From positions 124,001 through 188,000 of the forward strand of contig NZ_JAPEMT010000003.1 of the NCBI RefSeq assembly GCF_026342435.1: 64,000 bases of DNA, given 5' to 3'. Positions 40,590 through 49,397 of this stretch are shown in pieces. The notes below the pieces were generated by a model, which ran no database searches, was not told the origin of the DNA, and saw nothing but the letters and a program-made list of their open reading frames with translations. The number at the start of each line of letters is the position of its first letter. The stretch's first letter is position 1. The position numbers were made by a program, and so were the translations under genes. This stretch comes from Streptomyces sp. NBC_00237 (GTDB lineage: Bacteria; Actinomycetota; Actinomycetes; Streptomycetales; Streptomycetaceae).

Positions 40590-42308
40590 GTGGACCGCCA
40601 ACGCGCACCCCGCACCCCCCGCACGCCCGCCAGACGACGCCGTTCCGTTCTCACGGCCGCACTCACCGCCTCCGCCCTCGCCGCCGTCGGCATGGCCACC
40701 GCGCCCACCGCCCAGGCCGCCGACCTCAACGTCGCCAAGAACGCCGGATTCGAGGCCGGACTCGCCAACTGGACCTGTACGGCCGGAACGTCGGTCTCCA
40801 CGCCCGTGCACGGCGGTGCCTCCGCCCTCAAGGCCACCCCCGCCGGACAGGATCACGCCCGCTGCTCGCAGGCCGTCACCGTCAAGCCCGGTGCGACGTA
40901 CACCCTCTCCGCCTGGACCCAGGGCGGCTACGCCTACCTCGGCGCGAGCGGGACCGGCACCACCGACGTGTCGACCTGGTCGCCGGGCTCCACCGACTGG
41001 AAGCAGCTCACCACCACCTTCAAGGCGGGCCCGAACACCAAGTCCGTCACCGTCTACACCCACGGCTGGTACGGCCAGGCCGCCTACTTCGTCGACGACC
41101 TCTCCGTCTTCGGCCCCGACGGAGGCGGCGGCCCCGACCCCGAGCCCGGCATCCCGGCCGCCCCCACAGGTCTGACCGTCGGTTCGCCCACCGCCACCTC
41201 CCTCGCCCTGTCCTGGTCCGGTGCCACGAACGCCACCTCGTACAACATCTACCGGGGCGGCACGAAGATCCAGTCGGCGACCGGCACCTCGGCGACCGTC
41301 ACCGGCCTGACCGCCGACACCTCCTACGACTTCCAGGTGACCGCGCTGAACACGGCAGGCGAATCCCCCAAGTCGGCCACGGTCAGCGGCCGTACGTCGA
41401 AGGGTGACACCAACCCCAACCCCAACGTCCCCAAGCACGCCCTCACCGGCTACTGGCAGAACTTCAACAACGGCGCGACCGTCCAGAAGCTCCGCGACGT
41501 GCAGGCGCAGTACGACATCATCGCCGTGTCCTTCGCCGACTCCACGACCACGCCGGGCCAGATCGTCTTCAACCTCGACCCGGCAGTGGGCTATACCAAT
41601 GTCGCCGACTTCAAGGCGGACGTCGCTGCGAAGAAGCAGGCCGGAAAGTCGGTGATCATCTCGGTGGGCGGCGAGAAGGGCAACGTCACCGTCAACAGTG
41701 ACGCCTCCGCCACCGCCTTCGCCAACAGCGCGTACGCGCTCATGCAGGAGTACGGCTTCAACGGCGTCGACATCGACCTCGAACACGGCATCAACTCCAC
41801 CTACCTGACCAAGGCCCTGCGCCAGCTCTCCGCCAAGGCGGGCCCGAACATGGTCCTCACCATGGCCCCGCAGACCATCGACATGCAGTCCACCGGCACC
41901 GAGTACTTCAAGACCGCACTCGCCGTGAAGGACATCCTCACCGTCGTCAACATGCAGTACTACAACAGTGGTTCGATGCTGGGCTGCGACGGCAAGGTCT
42001 ACAGTCAGGGCTCCGTCGACTTCCTCACCGCACTCGCCTGCATCCAGCTGGAAGGCGGCCTCGACGCCTCCCAGGTCGGCCTCGGCGTCCCCGCCTCGAC
42101 CCGAGGCGCGGGCAGCGGCTACGTCTCCCCGGCCATCGTCAACAACGCCCTCGACTGCCTCGCCAAGGGCACCGGCTGCGGCGCCTTCAAGCCCACGAAG
42201 ACCTACCCCGGCCTGCGCGGCGCGATGACCTGGTCCACCAACTGGGACGCCACCGCTGGCAACGCCTGGTCCAACGCGGTCGGCCCCCACGTCCACAACC
42301 TCCCCTAA
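40590..42308 (+). CDS. Secreted chitinase, glycoside hydrolase family 18
   Basis: 572 residues from GTG 40590, with GGAGG upstream. Long twin-Arg-like signal peptide (RRRRSVLTAALTASALAAVGMA) cut near AQAAD. Domains: a carbohydrate-binding beta-sandwich (about 46-175, NAGFEAGLANWTC start), a Gly/Pro linker, a fibronectin type III domain (about 190-270), and the GH18 barrel (about 285-570). The catalytic motif FNGVDIDLEHG (DxxDxDxE) and the substrate-site MQYYN are intact. It hydrolyses chitin outside the cell. Expression is expected to follow the DasR-like operator upstream. Confidence 0.95.
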   Translation: MDRQRAPRTPRTPARRRRSVLTAALTASALAAVGMATAPTAQAADLNVAKNAGFEAGLANWTCTAGTSVSTPVHGGASALKATPAGQDHARCSQAVTVKPGATYTLSAWTQGGYAYLGASGTGTTDVSTWSPGSTDWKQLTTTFKAGPNTKSVTVYTHGWYGQAAYFVDDLSVFGPDGGGGPDPEPGIPAAPTGLTVGSPTATSLALSWSGATNATSYNIYRGGTKIQSATGTSATVTGLTADTSYDFQVTALNTAGESPKSATVSGRTSKGDTNPNPNVPKHALTGYWQNFNNGATVQKLRDVQAQYDIIAVSFADSTTTPGQIVFNLDPAVGYTNVADFKADVAAKKQAGKSVIISVGGEKGNVTVNSDASATAFANSAYALMQEYGFNGVDIDLEHGINSTYLTKALRQLSAKAGPNMVLTMAPQTIDMQSTGTEYFKTALAVKDILTVVNMQYYNSGSMLGCDGKVYSQGSVDFLTALACIQLEGGLDASQVGLGVPASTRGAGSGYVSPAIVNNALDCLAKGTGCGAFKPTKTYPGLRGAMTWSTNWDATAGNAWSNAVGPHVHNLP

Positions 42309-42344
42309 CCACCCCCGTCCCCTCCGCTCACCCTTCCCCCAACG

Positions 42345-42384
42345 CACCCTGCCCGCACGGGAGTTCATCCGTATGGGCAGGGTG
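42345..42384. terminator. Hairpin terminator after chitinase
   Basis: CACCCTGCCC and GGGCAGGGTG pair perfectly (10 bp) with an inner ACGG/CCGT stem. It lies between convergent genes and could serve both. Confidence 0.8.
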
Positions 42385-42438
42385 TCCCACTGTCTCCACC
42401 TGTCTCCACCGCGCGGGCCGCGCACTCCCGGAGCCCGC

Positions 42439-42792
42439 TCAGCGGAACTCGTGGACGACCGTGATCTCCCCGACCACGTGCGCGTTGAACTCCGCCAACT
42501 CCTCCGCAGGTACCCACAGTTCGAGGATCGTCCGACCCCCCGCCTGCTGGACCGGATACCGGCGCAGGAACTCCGACTCGACCTCGAAACGCGTCACGAA
42601 GCCCGCGCCGTCGTGCTTGACGTTCCAGTCCCGCGCGATGCGGATCGCGTAGTCCTCGTTGAGCACCGGGTAGAAGATCGGCTGCTCCGGCAGCCGCGGG
42701 GGCCACGCCCGCCAGCCGAGCTTCCTCACGAGCTCCAGCTCCACGGGCCCGGTCGGGCGCCACAGGGTTGTCGTCGGCCGGTCGTCGTTCAC
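42439..42792 (-). CDS. Hypothetical protein, 117 aa, conserved in Streptomyces
   Basis: GTG start at 42792. A small Trp/Pro-rich soluble protein: LWRPTGPVELELVRKLGWRA, PPRLPEQPIFYPVLNEDYA, RFEVESEFLRRYPVQ, LWVPAEELAEFNAHVVG. I recall near-identical proteins being deposited under the name ADP-ribosylation/crystallin J1, but nothing in the sequence shows that activity, so I give no function. Codon usage is normal. Confidence 0.78.
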   Translation of the reverse strand: MNDDRPTTTLWRPTGPVELELVRKLGWRAWPPRLPEQPIFYPVLNEDYAIRIARDWNVKHDGAGFVTRFEVESEFLRRYPVQQAGGRTILELWVPAEELAEFNAHVVGEITVVHEFR

Positions 42793-43121
42793 GGAGCCTC
42801 GCCCCCTCGCTCTCGTACGCCGCCGGAAGAACGGCTGATCAGAGCCTCGAAGGCTACGGGCGGCGCCAGGTGACGGCCAGGGGATTTCCGCCGTGTGAAA
42901 CTCCTGGGGCCGGGCAGCCCGCCGTTCGGGGGCTGTGCCCCGAACGGGTGTCGTCTCGTTGCCGGGCGTGCGTGGCTCCTGTGGAGTGGGTTGGGTGTGT
43001 GTAGGAACGAACGGAACAGCGCACCACGCCCACCCGTACGAATCCCCTCCGTACGAAGAAGTCCGTGCACGGGCGCGGCGCGGGCGTACAGGCACCGCGA
43101 CAGGGAAACGAGGCGGCCGCG
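42793..43121. other. 329-bp divergent spacer
   Basis: No supported gene. It should hold the promoters of the genes starting at 42792 and 43122. The least GC-rich part is 42985-43030 (GTGTGTAGGAACGAACGGAA), a possible promoter core, but no clear -35/-10 pair can be assigned. Confidence 0.4.
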
Positions 43122-44630
43122 ATGGCAACCCGTACGGCCAGTAAAGACACCGACGTACGGCGCAAGGGGAAGGCAAGGCGCCCTGAGCGGCGGCACGCGA
43201 GCGGTGCCGCCGCGCCCGCCGTGCAGGAGGTGCAGGAGGCCCAGGGGGCGTCGGGCGTGCCGGAAGTTCCCGCCGCGCCGTCCGGCCGCACCGACCCCGA
43301 ACTCCTCATCGCCGCCTCGGTGTTGCTCGCCGAGGCCGCACTCGCCGCCAAGCAGGCCGGAGCGGAGATGACCGCCGCCGCCTCCAGCTGGCGGGTCGGT
43401 CTCAACGCGCTCAAGCGGCCCCTGTGGGCGCTCGGCACCGTGGCCTCCACCGCCAAGGCGCTCACCAACCCCTCCGGGCTCGGCTTCATCGCCAACGGCG
43501 GGCTCTTCGGCGAGGCCGCCCGCTCGGCCGCCGCCGTCGTTCGGCTCAGGCCGACCCCCGTCGCCATGGCCGTCGACGCCTTCGCCCTGCGCATCGAGGC
43601 CGCCGCCATCGAGCACCCCAACCTCGCTGCGCCCCTGGCCAAGGACCTCACCGACGCACTCGTCGCGGGCCGCCGCCTCGACGCGATCCGCGCCGCACGC
43701 CGACTGGTCGACCTCATGGGCGTCACACGCGCCCTGACCACGGTCAGCCCCGTCGCCATGGAGCTGTTCGCGCTGATCGCCCTGCTCGACGAGAACCCCG
43801 GCAACGACGGCTTCGCCTGGGTGACCCTGGCGGGCGGCGTCCCCACCACGGAACCGTTCCTCGGGCTCCCCGCCGGACTGATCCGCCACCTCAACCCCGG
43901 CCCCGGCCGCGCCGAACGCGCCGAGCCCGACGCCATCCTGGAGCGCTGCCTCACCCGCTCCAGCAACGAGATCGTCAGCTACATCGACGACATCGCCGCC
44001 CTCGGTAACCACGGTCTCGTCCTGCTGCGCCGCATCCAGTGCACCGACGGCTCCGTACGGCACGTCCTGCTGCTGCCCGGTACCAGTTTCGGCCTGCTGC
44101 GCAACAGCACCACCCAGGACATCGTCGGCGCCTTCGACGCGGCACTGCGCACCGACACGACGTACGCGCGCGCCGCGAAGCACCTGCTGCTGCGTGCGGG
44201 CGTCCCGGTCGGCTCGGACCTGATGGTGGTCGGGCACAGCCTCGGCGGGATCACCGCGATGAACCTCGCCACGGACCTCGACCTGGTCTCCACGTACCGG
44301 CTCACCCACATCGTCACCGTCGGCTCGCCCATCGACAACAAGCGTCCCGCCGACCCCCGCACCCAGGTCATCAGCCTCGTCAACAAGTACGACGTCATCC
44401 CCCACCTCGACGGCCGAGGCCCCTCCTCCCCGAACGACATCCCGGAGCAGTGGGTCGAACTGGCCTGGCTGGACGACACGTACGACTACCCGCTGTCCCA
44501 CGCGCCCCAGTCGTACTCCGGCACGCTTCGCAACGCGATGCCCCAGCACCGCGAGCACGTCAACTCGCTGATCACGGACTACGACGGCGAGATCGTCGGC
44601 AACCAGCCGTACCTGCTCCTCGACAGGTAG
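43122..44630 (+). CDS. Large protein with a C-terminal lipase-type alpha/beta hydrolase motif
   Basis: 502 residues from ATG 43122. The N-terminal ~60 residues are basic and disordered. A long Ala/Leu-rich helical part follows (70-250). A hydrolase-like domain then has VVGHSLGGITAMNLA (GxSxG nucleophile elbow), IVTVGSPIDNKRP, VISLVNKYDVIPHLDGRG and a late His in QHREHVNSLI, resembling class 3 lipases and PE-PPE-type hydrolases. No signal peptide. It is followed after a (CCCCGCATG)n repeat by a degenerate P450-like gene, with which it probably forms an operon. Confidence 0.75.
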   Translation: MATRTASKDTDVRRKGKARRPERRHASGAAAPAVQEVQEAQGASGVPEVPAAPSGRTDPELLIAASVLLAEAALAAKQAGAEMTAAASSWRVGLNALKRPLWALGTVASTAKALTNPSGLGFIANGGLFGEAARSAAAVVRLRPTPVAMAVDAFALRIEAAAIEHPNLAAPLAKDLTDALVAGRRLDAIRAARRLVDLMGVTRALTTVSPVAMELFALIALLDENPGNDGFAWVTLAGGVPTTEPFLGLPAGLIRHLNPGPGRAERAEPDAILERCLTRSSNEIVSYIDDIAALGNHGLVLLRRIQCTDGSVRHVLLLPGTSFGLLRNSTTQDIVGAFDAALRTDTTYARAAKHLLLRAGVPVGSDLMVVGHSLGGITAMNLATDLDLVSTYRLTHIVTVGSPIDNKRPADPRTQVISLVNKYDVIPHLDGRGPSSPNDIPEQWVELAWLDDTYDYPLSHAPQSYSGTLRNAMPQHREHVNSLITDYDGEIVGNQPYLLLDR

Positions 44631-44683
44631 GACGGACCAGCGGCCCCCCCCGCACGCCACATATGCCACATACGGCATGTACA

Positions 44684-44746
44684 CCCCGCATGCCCCGCAT
44701 GCCCCGCATGCCCCGCATGCCCCGCATGCCCCGCACGCCCCGCACG
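44684..44746. repeat. Minisatellite, 9 bp x 7
   Basis: Seven CCCCGCATG/CCCCGCACG units between the lipase-fold and P450-like genes, ending 18 bp before the P450-like ATG. Read in that gene's frame it would add (Pro-His-Ala)n, but the RBS-like GAAAGG lies after the repeat, so it is probably untranslated leader. Confidence 0.9.
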
Positions 44747-44763
44747 CCACGAAAGGCCGCCCG

Positions 44764-46278
44764 ATGACCGTCCTCGACGACCCGACCGAGTCCCGCGAGC
44801 CAGCCACCGCGAGGCCGCTGGAGAACGCGCTGTTCGGTGTTGCCCTGGCCGCCCAGCGGATTCCGTGGATCGACGCGCCCGCCCGCGCGCTGGGCCTGAC
44901 CCCGTTCACCCGGGAGAGTCTCACCCGCCAGCTCCTGACCCAGCTCAAGCGCAGCCGATCGGGCCGCCCGGTCCGGCTGCACACACCGTTCGGCGCCTAC
45001 CTCGCACCGCTCGACGCCGACGACGCCACGGACCTGATCGCACACGCCCACGAGGCAGGGGCGCTGGGCCGCGCCGACCGGCTCACCCTCGAGGGCCGAC
45101 GCCACCCCGTCGCACCGCACGCGGCCGTGTCCGTACCGCCGTCCCTCCTGCGCGACGTGCACGCGGTCGCCGCGCAGGAGGCCGCGCACCTCGTCGCCGC
45201 CCGGCACGCCGACGCCACCGTCGCCCGGGAGGACTGGTGCGCGGTCGTGCAGCGCCTCGCCCGCCGGGTCGTCCTGGGCGACGCGGCGGCGGAGGACACC
45301 CTCCTCAGCGACCTGCTGGCGGTGGCGAACACGGCCGAGGACGCCAACGAGTACGCCGACCGGGCCGCCGCACTGCGCCGCCGCGTGTCCTCGTACCTGC
45401 GCGAGGGCGACGGCGCGGGAGGACTCGGCGGTCTCGGCGGTCTGGGCGGCCTCGCGAGCGCGGCGACCGACACCGCGCGGGACACGGGCAGCTCCCCCGC
45501 TCCGACACTGGGCAGCCCCACTGCCCAGCAGGCCGCCGCCGCAGTGGAGCACACCCTCGACCTGCTCACCCAGGCCACCACGCACACCGCGCTCCAGGCC
45601 CTCGCCCTGCTCACCGTCCAGCCCGCGATGCCCGCGTCGCAGCGCGCGGAGACCGCCGTGAACGAGGCGCTGCGCCGCTATCCCCCCAGGTCGGCGACCT
45701 CCTATCAGGTGACGACGCCCTTCCGGTGGCACGACGTGTCGATCGAGGCCGGAACGGACATCCTGTGCGCCACTTCCTGGCTGCACGACCTCGCGGCCGC
45801 AGAGGGGGAGGCCCGCCCCGGCACCCCCGCGCCGTCGCTGTGCGCCACGCCGGGGCAGTGCGAAGCAGCGGAGCTGGCCGCGAGCACCGCCCGCGCGCTG
45901 GTCGTGGCGCTCACCGACCTCATCCAGCCGGTCGTACGGGAACCGCGTCTCGACCCGGACGACCTGCCGAGGACCCTGGACCCGGCGAAGCTCACCGTCG
46001 CCCTCACCGGGGCGGACGCCTCCTCGGACGTTCCGGCGGCCGAACCCCGCCCCACCGCCGCCCAGGGCCGCGCCCCCGCCCACTACGCGGCGCTGACCAG
46101 GGAAAGCGCCCTCAGTCTCGAACAGCACGCCCAGCGCCTCGTCGACCTGGCCCACGACAGCGGGTGGAACCACGACGCCGTCGGCGAGCGCTCCCGCATG
46201 CTCCTGCTGGCCCACGCGGAGCGTTGCCGCCGCGCGGCGGCCGACGTCCAGAACGCGGCGCGCTGGCTGGCCAACTGA
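44764..46278 (+). CDS. Cytochrome P450-like protein, degenerate
   Basis: 504 residues. The second half keeps a P450 layout: ETAVNEALRRYPPR (ExxR motif), TTPFRWHDVSIEAGTDIL (as in PERF-strand segments), then SLCATPGQCEAAELAAS aligning with the heme loop FxxGxHxCxGxxLA, with the Cys ligand kept but Phe, first Gly and His changed. The I-helix acidic/Thr pair is not evident. An inserted (GGL)n run (GGLGGLGGLGGLAS) lies at mid-protein. It may bind heme with altered chemistry or be non-catalytic. Likely co-transcribed with the upstream hydrolase. Confidence 0.65.
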   Translation: MTVLDDPTESREPATARPLENALFGVALAAQRIPWIDAPARALGLTPFTRESLTRQLLTQLKRSRSGRPVRLHTPFGAYLAPLDADDATDLIAHAHEAGALGRADRLTLEGRRHPVAPHAAVSVPPSLLRDVHAVAAQEAAHLVAARHADATVAREDWCAVVQRLARRVVLGDAAAEDTLLSDLLAVANTAEDANEYADRAAALRRRVSSYLREGDGAGGLGGLGGLGGLASAATDTARDTGSSPAPTLGSPTAQQAAAAVEHTLDLLTQATTHTALQALALLTVQPAMPASQRAETAVNEALRRYPPRSATSYQVTTPFRWHDVSIEAGTDILCATSWLHDLAAAEGEARPGTPAPSLCATPGQCEAAELAASTARALVVALTDLIQPVVREPRLDPDDLPRTLDPAKLTVALTGADASSDVPAAEPRPTAAQGRAPAHYAALTRESALSLEQHAQRLVDLAHDSGWNHDAVGERSRMLLLAHAERCRRAAADVQNAARWLAN

Positions 46279-46333
46279 GGAGCCGGTGCGGACCGTGGGG
46301 GTGCGTACGGTCTCCCCCTCGGCTCCTCCTGGG

Positions 46334-46375
46334 CTCAGTGGAACCGCCTCAGTGGAACCGCCTCAGTGGAACGGA
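46334..46375. repeat. 14-bp direct repeat (x3) containing a stop codon
   Basis: CTCAGTGGAACCGC at 46334, 46348 and (last two bases changed) 46362. The stop codon of the acyltransferase (46363-46365) is the TCA of the third copy, and the same triplet recurs in the other two copies. Confidence 0.85.
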
Positions 46376-47091
46376 GAAGCCCGCCTGGCCCTGTCCCGGT
46401 CCACCATCTTCTGCACCGTCGCCTGCGCCTCGTCGCACAACAGCCGGGCCGCCGCCGCTCGTTCGGCGAAGGAATCCGACCGTACGGGAACCGGAATCGG
46501 CTCCCCGAAGGAGATCAGCCATTTCGACGGCAACGGCAGCAGCGTGGTGACCGGGAAATAGGGCAGCCCGGTCAGCCGCGCCAGGAAGTCGACCTCGCCG
46601 AGTTTCGGATACGCCTCTTCCGCGCCGACGATCGACACGGGTACGACCGGTGCTCCCGCCCGCATCGCGGTCACGGCGAATCCCGTACTGAACGTACGCA
46701 GCCGGTACCGCTGCCGGAACGGCTTGCGGACCCCCGCGAATCCCTCGGGGAACAGCCCGACGGCCTTTCCGCTTTCCAGCCGACTCAGTCCCACCGTCGG
46801 GTCGTTGTCGAAGATCCCGGCCTTTCGCGCGGTCGAGGCGAGGACCGGAAACCTGAACACCAGGCTGGACGCCATGATGTCGACCTGCCGCTCCAGCTCG
46901 CGGTCCAGCACCTCATTCAGGATGAAACCGTCCAGCGCCCACGCTCCGGAATGATTGGCGACCAGTATCACCGGCCCCGATTCCGGAACGTTCTCGATTC
47001 CGGAGGTCTCCACCCGGAAGTACGAGTCGGCGAGCCAGGACGTCAGCCCCCGCAACGCGTTGTCGCTGATTTCGCCTACCGACTCCTGCAC
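46363..47091 (-). CDS. PlsC-family acyltransferase (1-acylglycerol-3-phosphate type)
   Basis: 242 residues. Motif I NHSGAWALD (NHx4-5D), motif III VGLFPEG (FPEG) and downstream GAPVVPVSIVGAEE are those of the LPLAT/PlsC superfamily. It transfers an acyl group from ACP or CoA to a glycerolipid or related acceptor at the membrane. It is divergent from an ACP + ketosynthase pair, suggesting a linked acyl-lipid pathway. A low-GC stretch (47110-47225) separates them and should contain both promoters. Confidence 0.9.
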   Translation of the reverse strand: MQESVGEISDNALRGLTSWLADSYFRVETSGIENVPESGPVILVANHSGAWALDGFILNEVLDRELERQVDIMASSLVFRFPVLASTARKAGIFDNDPTVGLSRLESGKAVGLFPEGFAGVRKPFRQRYRLRTFSTGFAVTAMRAGAPVVPVSIVGAEEAYPKLGEVDFLARLTGLPYFPVTTLLPLPSKWLISFGEPIPVPVRSDSFAERAAAARLLCDEAQATVQKMVDRDRARRASPFH

Positions 47092-47231
47092 GGCCGAACC
47101 ACCTCACTGCCCTTACTGTGCAAAACCCTGAAAAAGGGAATTTGCTCAGTATGTCGACGGGTCGCCCGAAACTTGTCGATACAGTGCCGGACAGTGCTGG
47201 AACAACTCAAATAACCCCATGGGAGGGCGAC

Positions 47232-47501
47232 ATGAGCACGTCTGCGCAGCTGGACACCCAGGACACCCGAGGCACCCTGGAAATCGTCACGGGCCTTCTC
47301 GTCGAGAAGTTCGAGGCCGACCCCGCCGCCGTGCGGGAACTGACGCCGATGACCGACCTCCTGATCGACTCCCTCATGGTGGTCGAGATGGCCATCACCC
47401 TCCAGGACGAACTGGGCGTCAAGCTCGGTGAAGAGGACCTCCGCGACCTCACGCTCGGCGAGTTCGTCTCCCGCGTCGACGAACGGAGGGCGCGCGCGTG
47501 A
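47232..47501 (+). CDS. Acyl carrier protein
   Basis: 89 residues, ATG with GGGAGGGCGAC upstream. The phosphopantetheine site is LLIDSLMVVEMAI (DSL), followed by the normal ACP helix III EEDLRDLTLGEFVSRV. Acidic, four-helix size. Its stop overlaps the ketosynthase start (GTGA), so the pair is translationally coupled. This is not the housekeeping FAS ACP context (no fabD/fabH neighbours), so it is probably a dedicated carrier. Confidence 0.93.
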   Translation: MSTSAQLDTQDTRGTLEIVTGLLVEKFEADPAAVRELTPMTDLLIDSLMVVEMAITLQDELGVKLGEEDLRDLTLGEFVSRVDERRARA

Positions 47502-48703
47502 AGCCCGCGTTCGCCCCGGTCGTGACCGGCATCGGACTGGTCACCGCCGCGGGGCCCGACCGGGACACCACCTGGGCCGCGGTCCGCGAGGGCCGTCCCA
47601 CCGCCGCGCCCGACCCGCGCCTCCACGACCTCCCCGTCTCCCTCACCTGCCGGGTTCCGGCCCTGGACCACCCCGTCCTGCGCCAACGCGGCTCGGCGTC
47701 CCTCGACCCCGTCGCCCGCCTCGGCCTCGCCGCGACCGCGCAGGCCCTGGAACACGCCGACCTGGACCCCTCGGCCTGGGACGGCTCCCGGGTCGCGGTC
47801 GTCACCGGACACGGCACCGGAGGGGTGCACTCCGAGCAGACGGCCGCCGCCCGGCTCGCCGACCGTGGCCCCGGCAGCGTCTCCGCGTACTTCCTCACCG
47901 GATACCTGATCAACATGGCGGGCGCGAACATCGCCCTGCGCTTCGGGATCACGGGCCCGACGACAGCCCTCTCCACGGCCTGCGCCTCCGGCACCACCGC
48001 GCTCGGCACCGCCCGCGACCTCCTGGCCACCGGGCAGTGCGACATCGCGGTCGTCTGCGGTGCGGAGTTCCCGCTGACCCGCCTCGTCGTCACGGGCTTC
48101 ACCCAGCTCGGCGCGCTGTCCAACCACTCCTCGCGGCCCTTCGACGCGGCCCGCGACGGCTTCGTGATCGCGGAGGGCGCGGGCACGCTGATCCTGGAGC
48201 GCCCCGAACACGCGGCCGCGCGCGGTGCCCGGCCCCTGGCGCGCCTCATCGGTTACGGAGCCTCCACGGACGCGCACCACCTGGTGGCCCCGCACCCGGA
48301 GGGCCGGGGCGCGGAACGGGCGGTCCGCGCGGCACTGGCCGACGCCGGACTCCTCCCCGAGGACGTCGACCACATCAACGCGCACGGGACGTCGACGCCG
48401 CGCAACGACGAGGTGGAGGGGGCGCTGCTGCGGCGCGTCTTCCCGCACCGCCCGCCGGTCACGTCCGCGAAGGGTTCCCTCGGCCACACGATGGGCGCGG
48501 CAGGGGTGATCGAGGCGGCCCTCACGGTGCTCGCGCTGCGGGAGGACGTGGTGCCGCCGACGGCGGGACTGACCGAGCTGGACAAGGCCCTGGACATCGA
48601 CGTCGTCATGGGCGCGGAGCGGGCCCACGCCTCGTCGATCGCCCTGAGCACGTCCTTCGGATTCGGGGGGCACAACGCGGCGGTGGTGCTGGCGAGGGCG
48701 TGA
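47498..48703 (+). CDS. Beta-ketoacyl-ACP synthase, KAS I/II (FabF) type
   Basis: 401 residues from GTG 47498. Catalytic triad present: Cys in LSTACASGTTAL, His in INAHGTSTPRND and His in KGSLGHTMGAAG; the C-terminal STSFGFGGHNA is standard. It condenses malonyl-ACP with an acyl chain. Paired with its own ACP and a divergent PlsC protein, it may extend a short acyl chain for a specialised lipid. No ketoreductase or dehydratase lies nearby, so reduction would rely on housekeeping FAS enzymes. Confidence 0.93.
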   Translation: MKPAFAPVVTGIGLVTAAGPDRDTTWAAVREGRPTAAPDPRLHDLPVSLTCRVPALDHPVLRQRGSASLDPVARLGLAATAQALEHADLDPSAWDGSRVAVVTGHGTGGVHSEQTAAARLADRGPGSVSAYFLTGYLINMAGANIALRFGITGPTTALSTACASGTTALGTARDLLATGQCDIAVVCGAEFPLTRLVVTGFTQLGALSNHSSRPFDAARDGFVIAEGAGTLILERPEHAAARGARPLARLIGYGASTDAHHLVAPHPEGRGAERAVRAALADAGLLPEDVDHINAHGTSTPRNDEVEGALLRRVFPHRPPVTSAKGSLGHTMGAAGVIEAALTVLALREDVVPPTAGLTELDKALDIDVVMGAERAHASSIALSTSFGFGGHNAAVVLARA

Positions 48704-48757
48704 CCGTTGCCCGTCTGCGGATCCGGTAGTGACATCAGCCCACCCACGCCCCGCAGG

Positions 48758-48802
48758 GTTGAGGCGGAGGGGCGGGGCCGGGACAACCCGCCGCAGGCGC
48801 AC
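48758..48802 (+). repeat. Interspersed GC-rich element, copy 2
   Basis: Plus-strand GGAGGGGCGGGGCC ... ACCCGCCGCAGGCGCAC, the same block order as the copies at 39715 and 61851 but more divergent in the first block. Intergenic, just before the NUDIX gene. Confidence 0.5.
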
Positions 48803-48834
48803 CCGGGTGCCGCCCGGCGGGCTAGCTTGACCCC

Positions 48835-49308
48835 ATGGACCTGCGACTGGCGGCGTACGCCGTGTGCATCGAGGGCGGTCGGGTAGTCCTCGCCCACGCC
48901 GTGAAGCCGGACGGCCAACAGACCTGGACCCTCCCCGGCGGCCGGGTCGAGGGCGGCGAGGACCCGTTCGACGCCGTGATCCGCGAGGTCGCCGAGGAGA
49001 CCGGCCTCGACGCCGCAGTCGAACGCCTGCTGGGTGTTGACTCCCGCACCGTCCCCGCGGCGGAACGCCGCACCCCCGGCCTCCCCGCCCTCCACAACGT
49101 CGGCGTCTTCTACCGGGTCCGCGTCACCGGCGGCCACCTCCGCCCCGAACCGAACGGCGAGACCGCCGAGTCCGTCTGGACGCCGCTCGCGGCCGTGCCC
49201 CGGCTCATCCGCTCCTCCCTCGTGGACGTCGGCCTCGCCCTGGAGCGGGATGCCCCGTCGTCCGGCCACGTCGCCCCGGTTCCGGTCGGCGGACTGGTCG
49301 AACACTGA
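48835..49308 (+). CDS. NUDIX hydrolase
   Basis: 157 residues. Complete NUDIX box GGRVEGGEDPFDAVIREVAEETGLD (positions 35-59) with all metal-binding Glu residues. The N-terminal strand AYAVCIEGGRVVLAHAV and C-terminal VWTPLAAVPRLIRSSLVDVGL fit the MutT-like fold. It hydrolyses a nucleoside diphosphate linked to some moiety; the substrate is unknown. It precedes nadE by 89 bp on the same strand, so an NAD-related substrate is possible but unproven. Confidence 0.92.
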   Translation: MDLRLAAYAVCIEGGRVVLAHAVKPDGQQTWTLPGGRVEGGEDPFDAVIREVAEETGLDAAVERLLGVDSRTVPAAERRTPGLPALHNVGVFYRVRVTGGHLRPEPNGETAESVWTPLAAVPRLIRSSLVDVGLALERDAPSSGHVAPVPVGGLVEH

Positions 49309-49397
49309 GGTGGCAGCCCGTATGCCCTGATCAGGAGGGCGTTGGCGTCGCTTAGAGTGCTGTCTGTCCCCCAGCCACCTCCGACCGAGGAGCAACC

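Noticed and set aside
44677..44763. N-terminal (Pro-His-Ala)n extension of the P450-like protein
   Set aside because: It would be encoded by the 9-bp minisatellite, and the RBS-like sequence lies after the repeat, so translation most likely starts at 44764.
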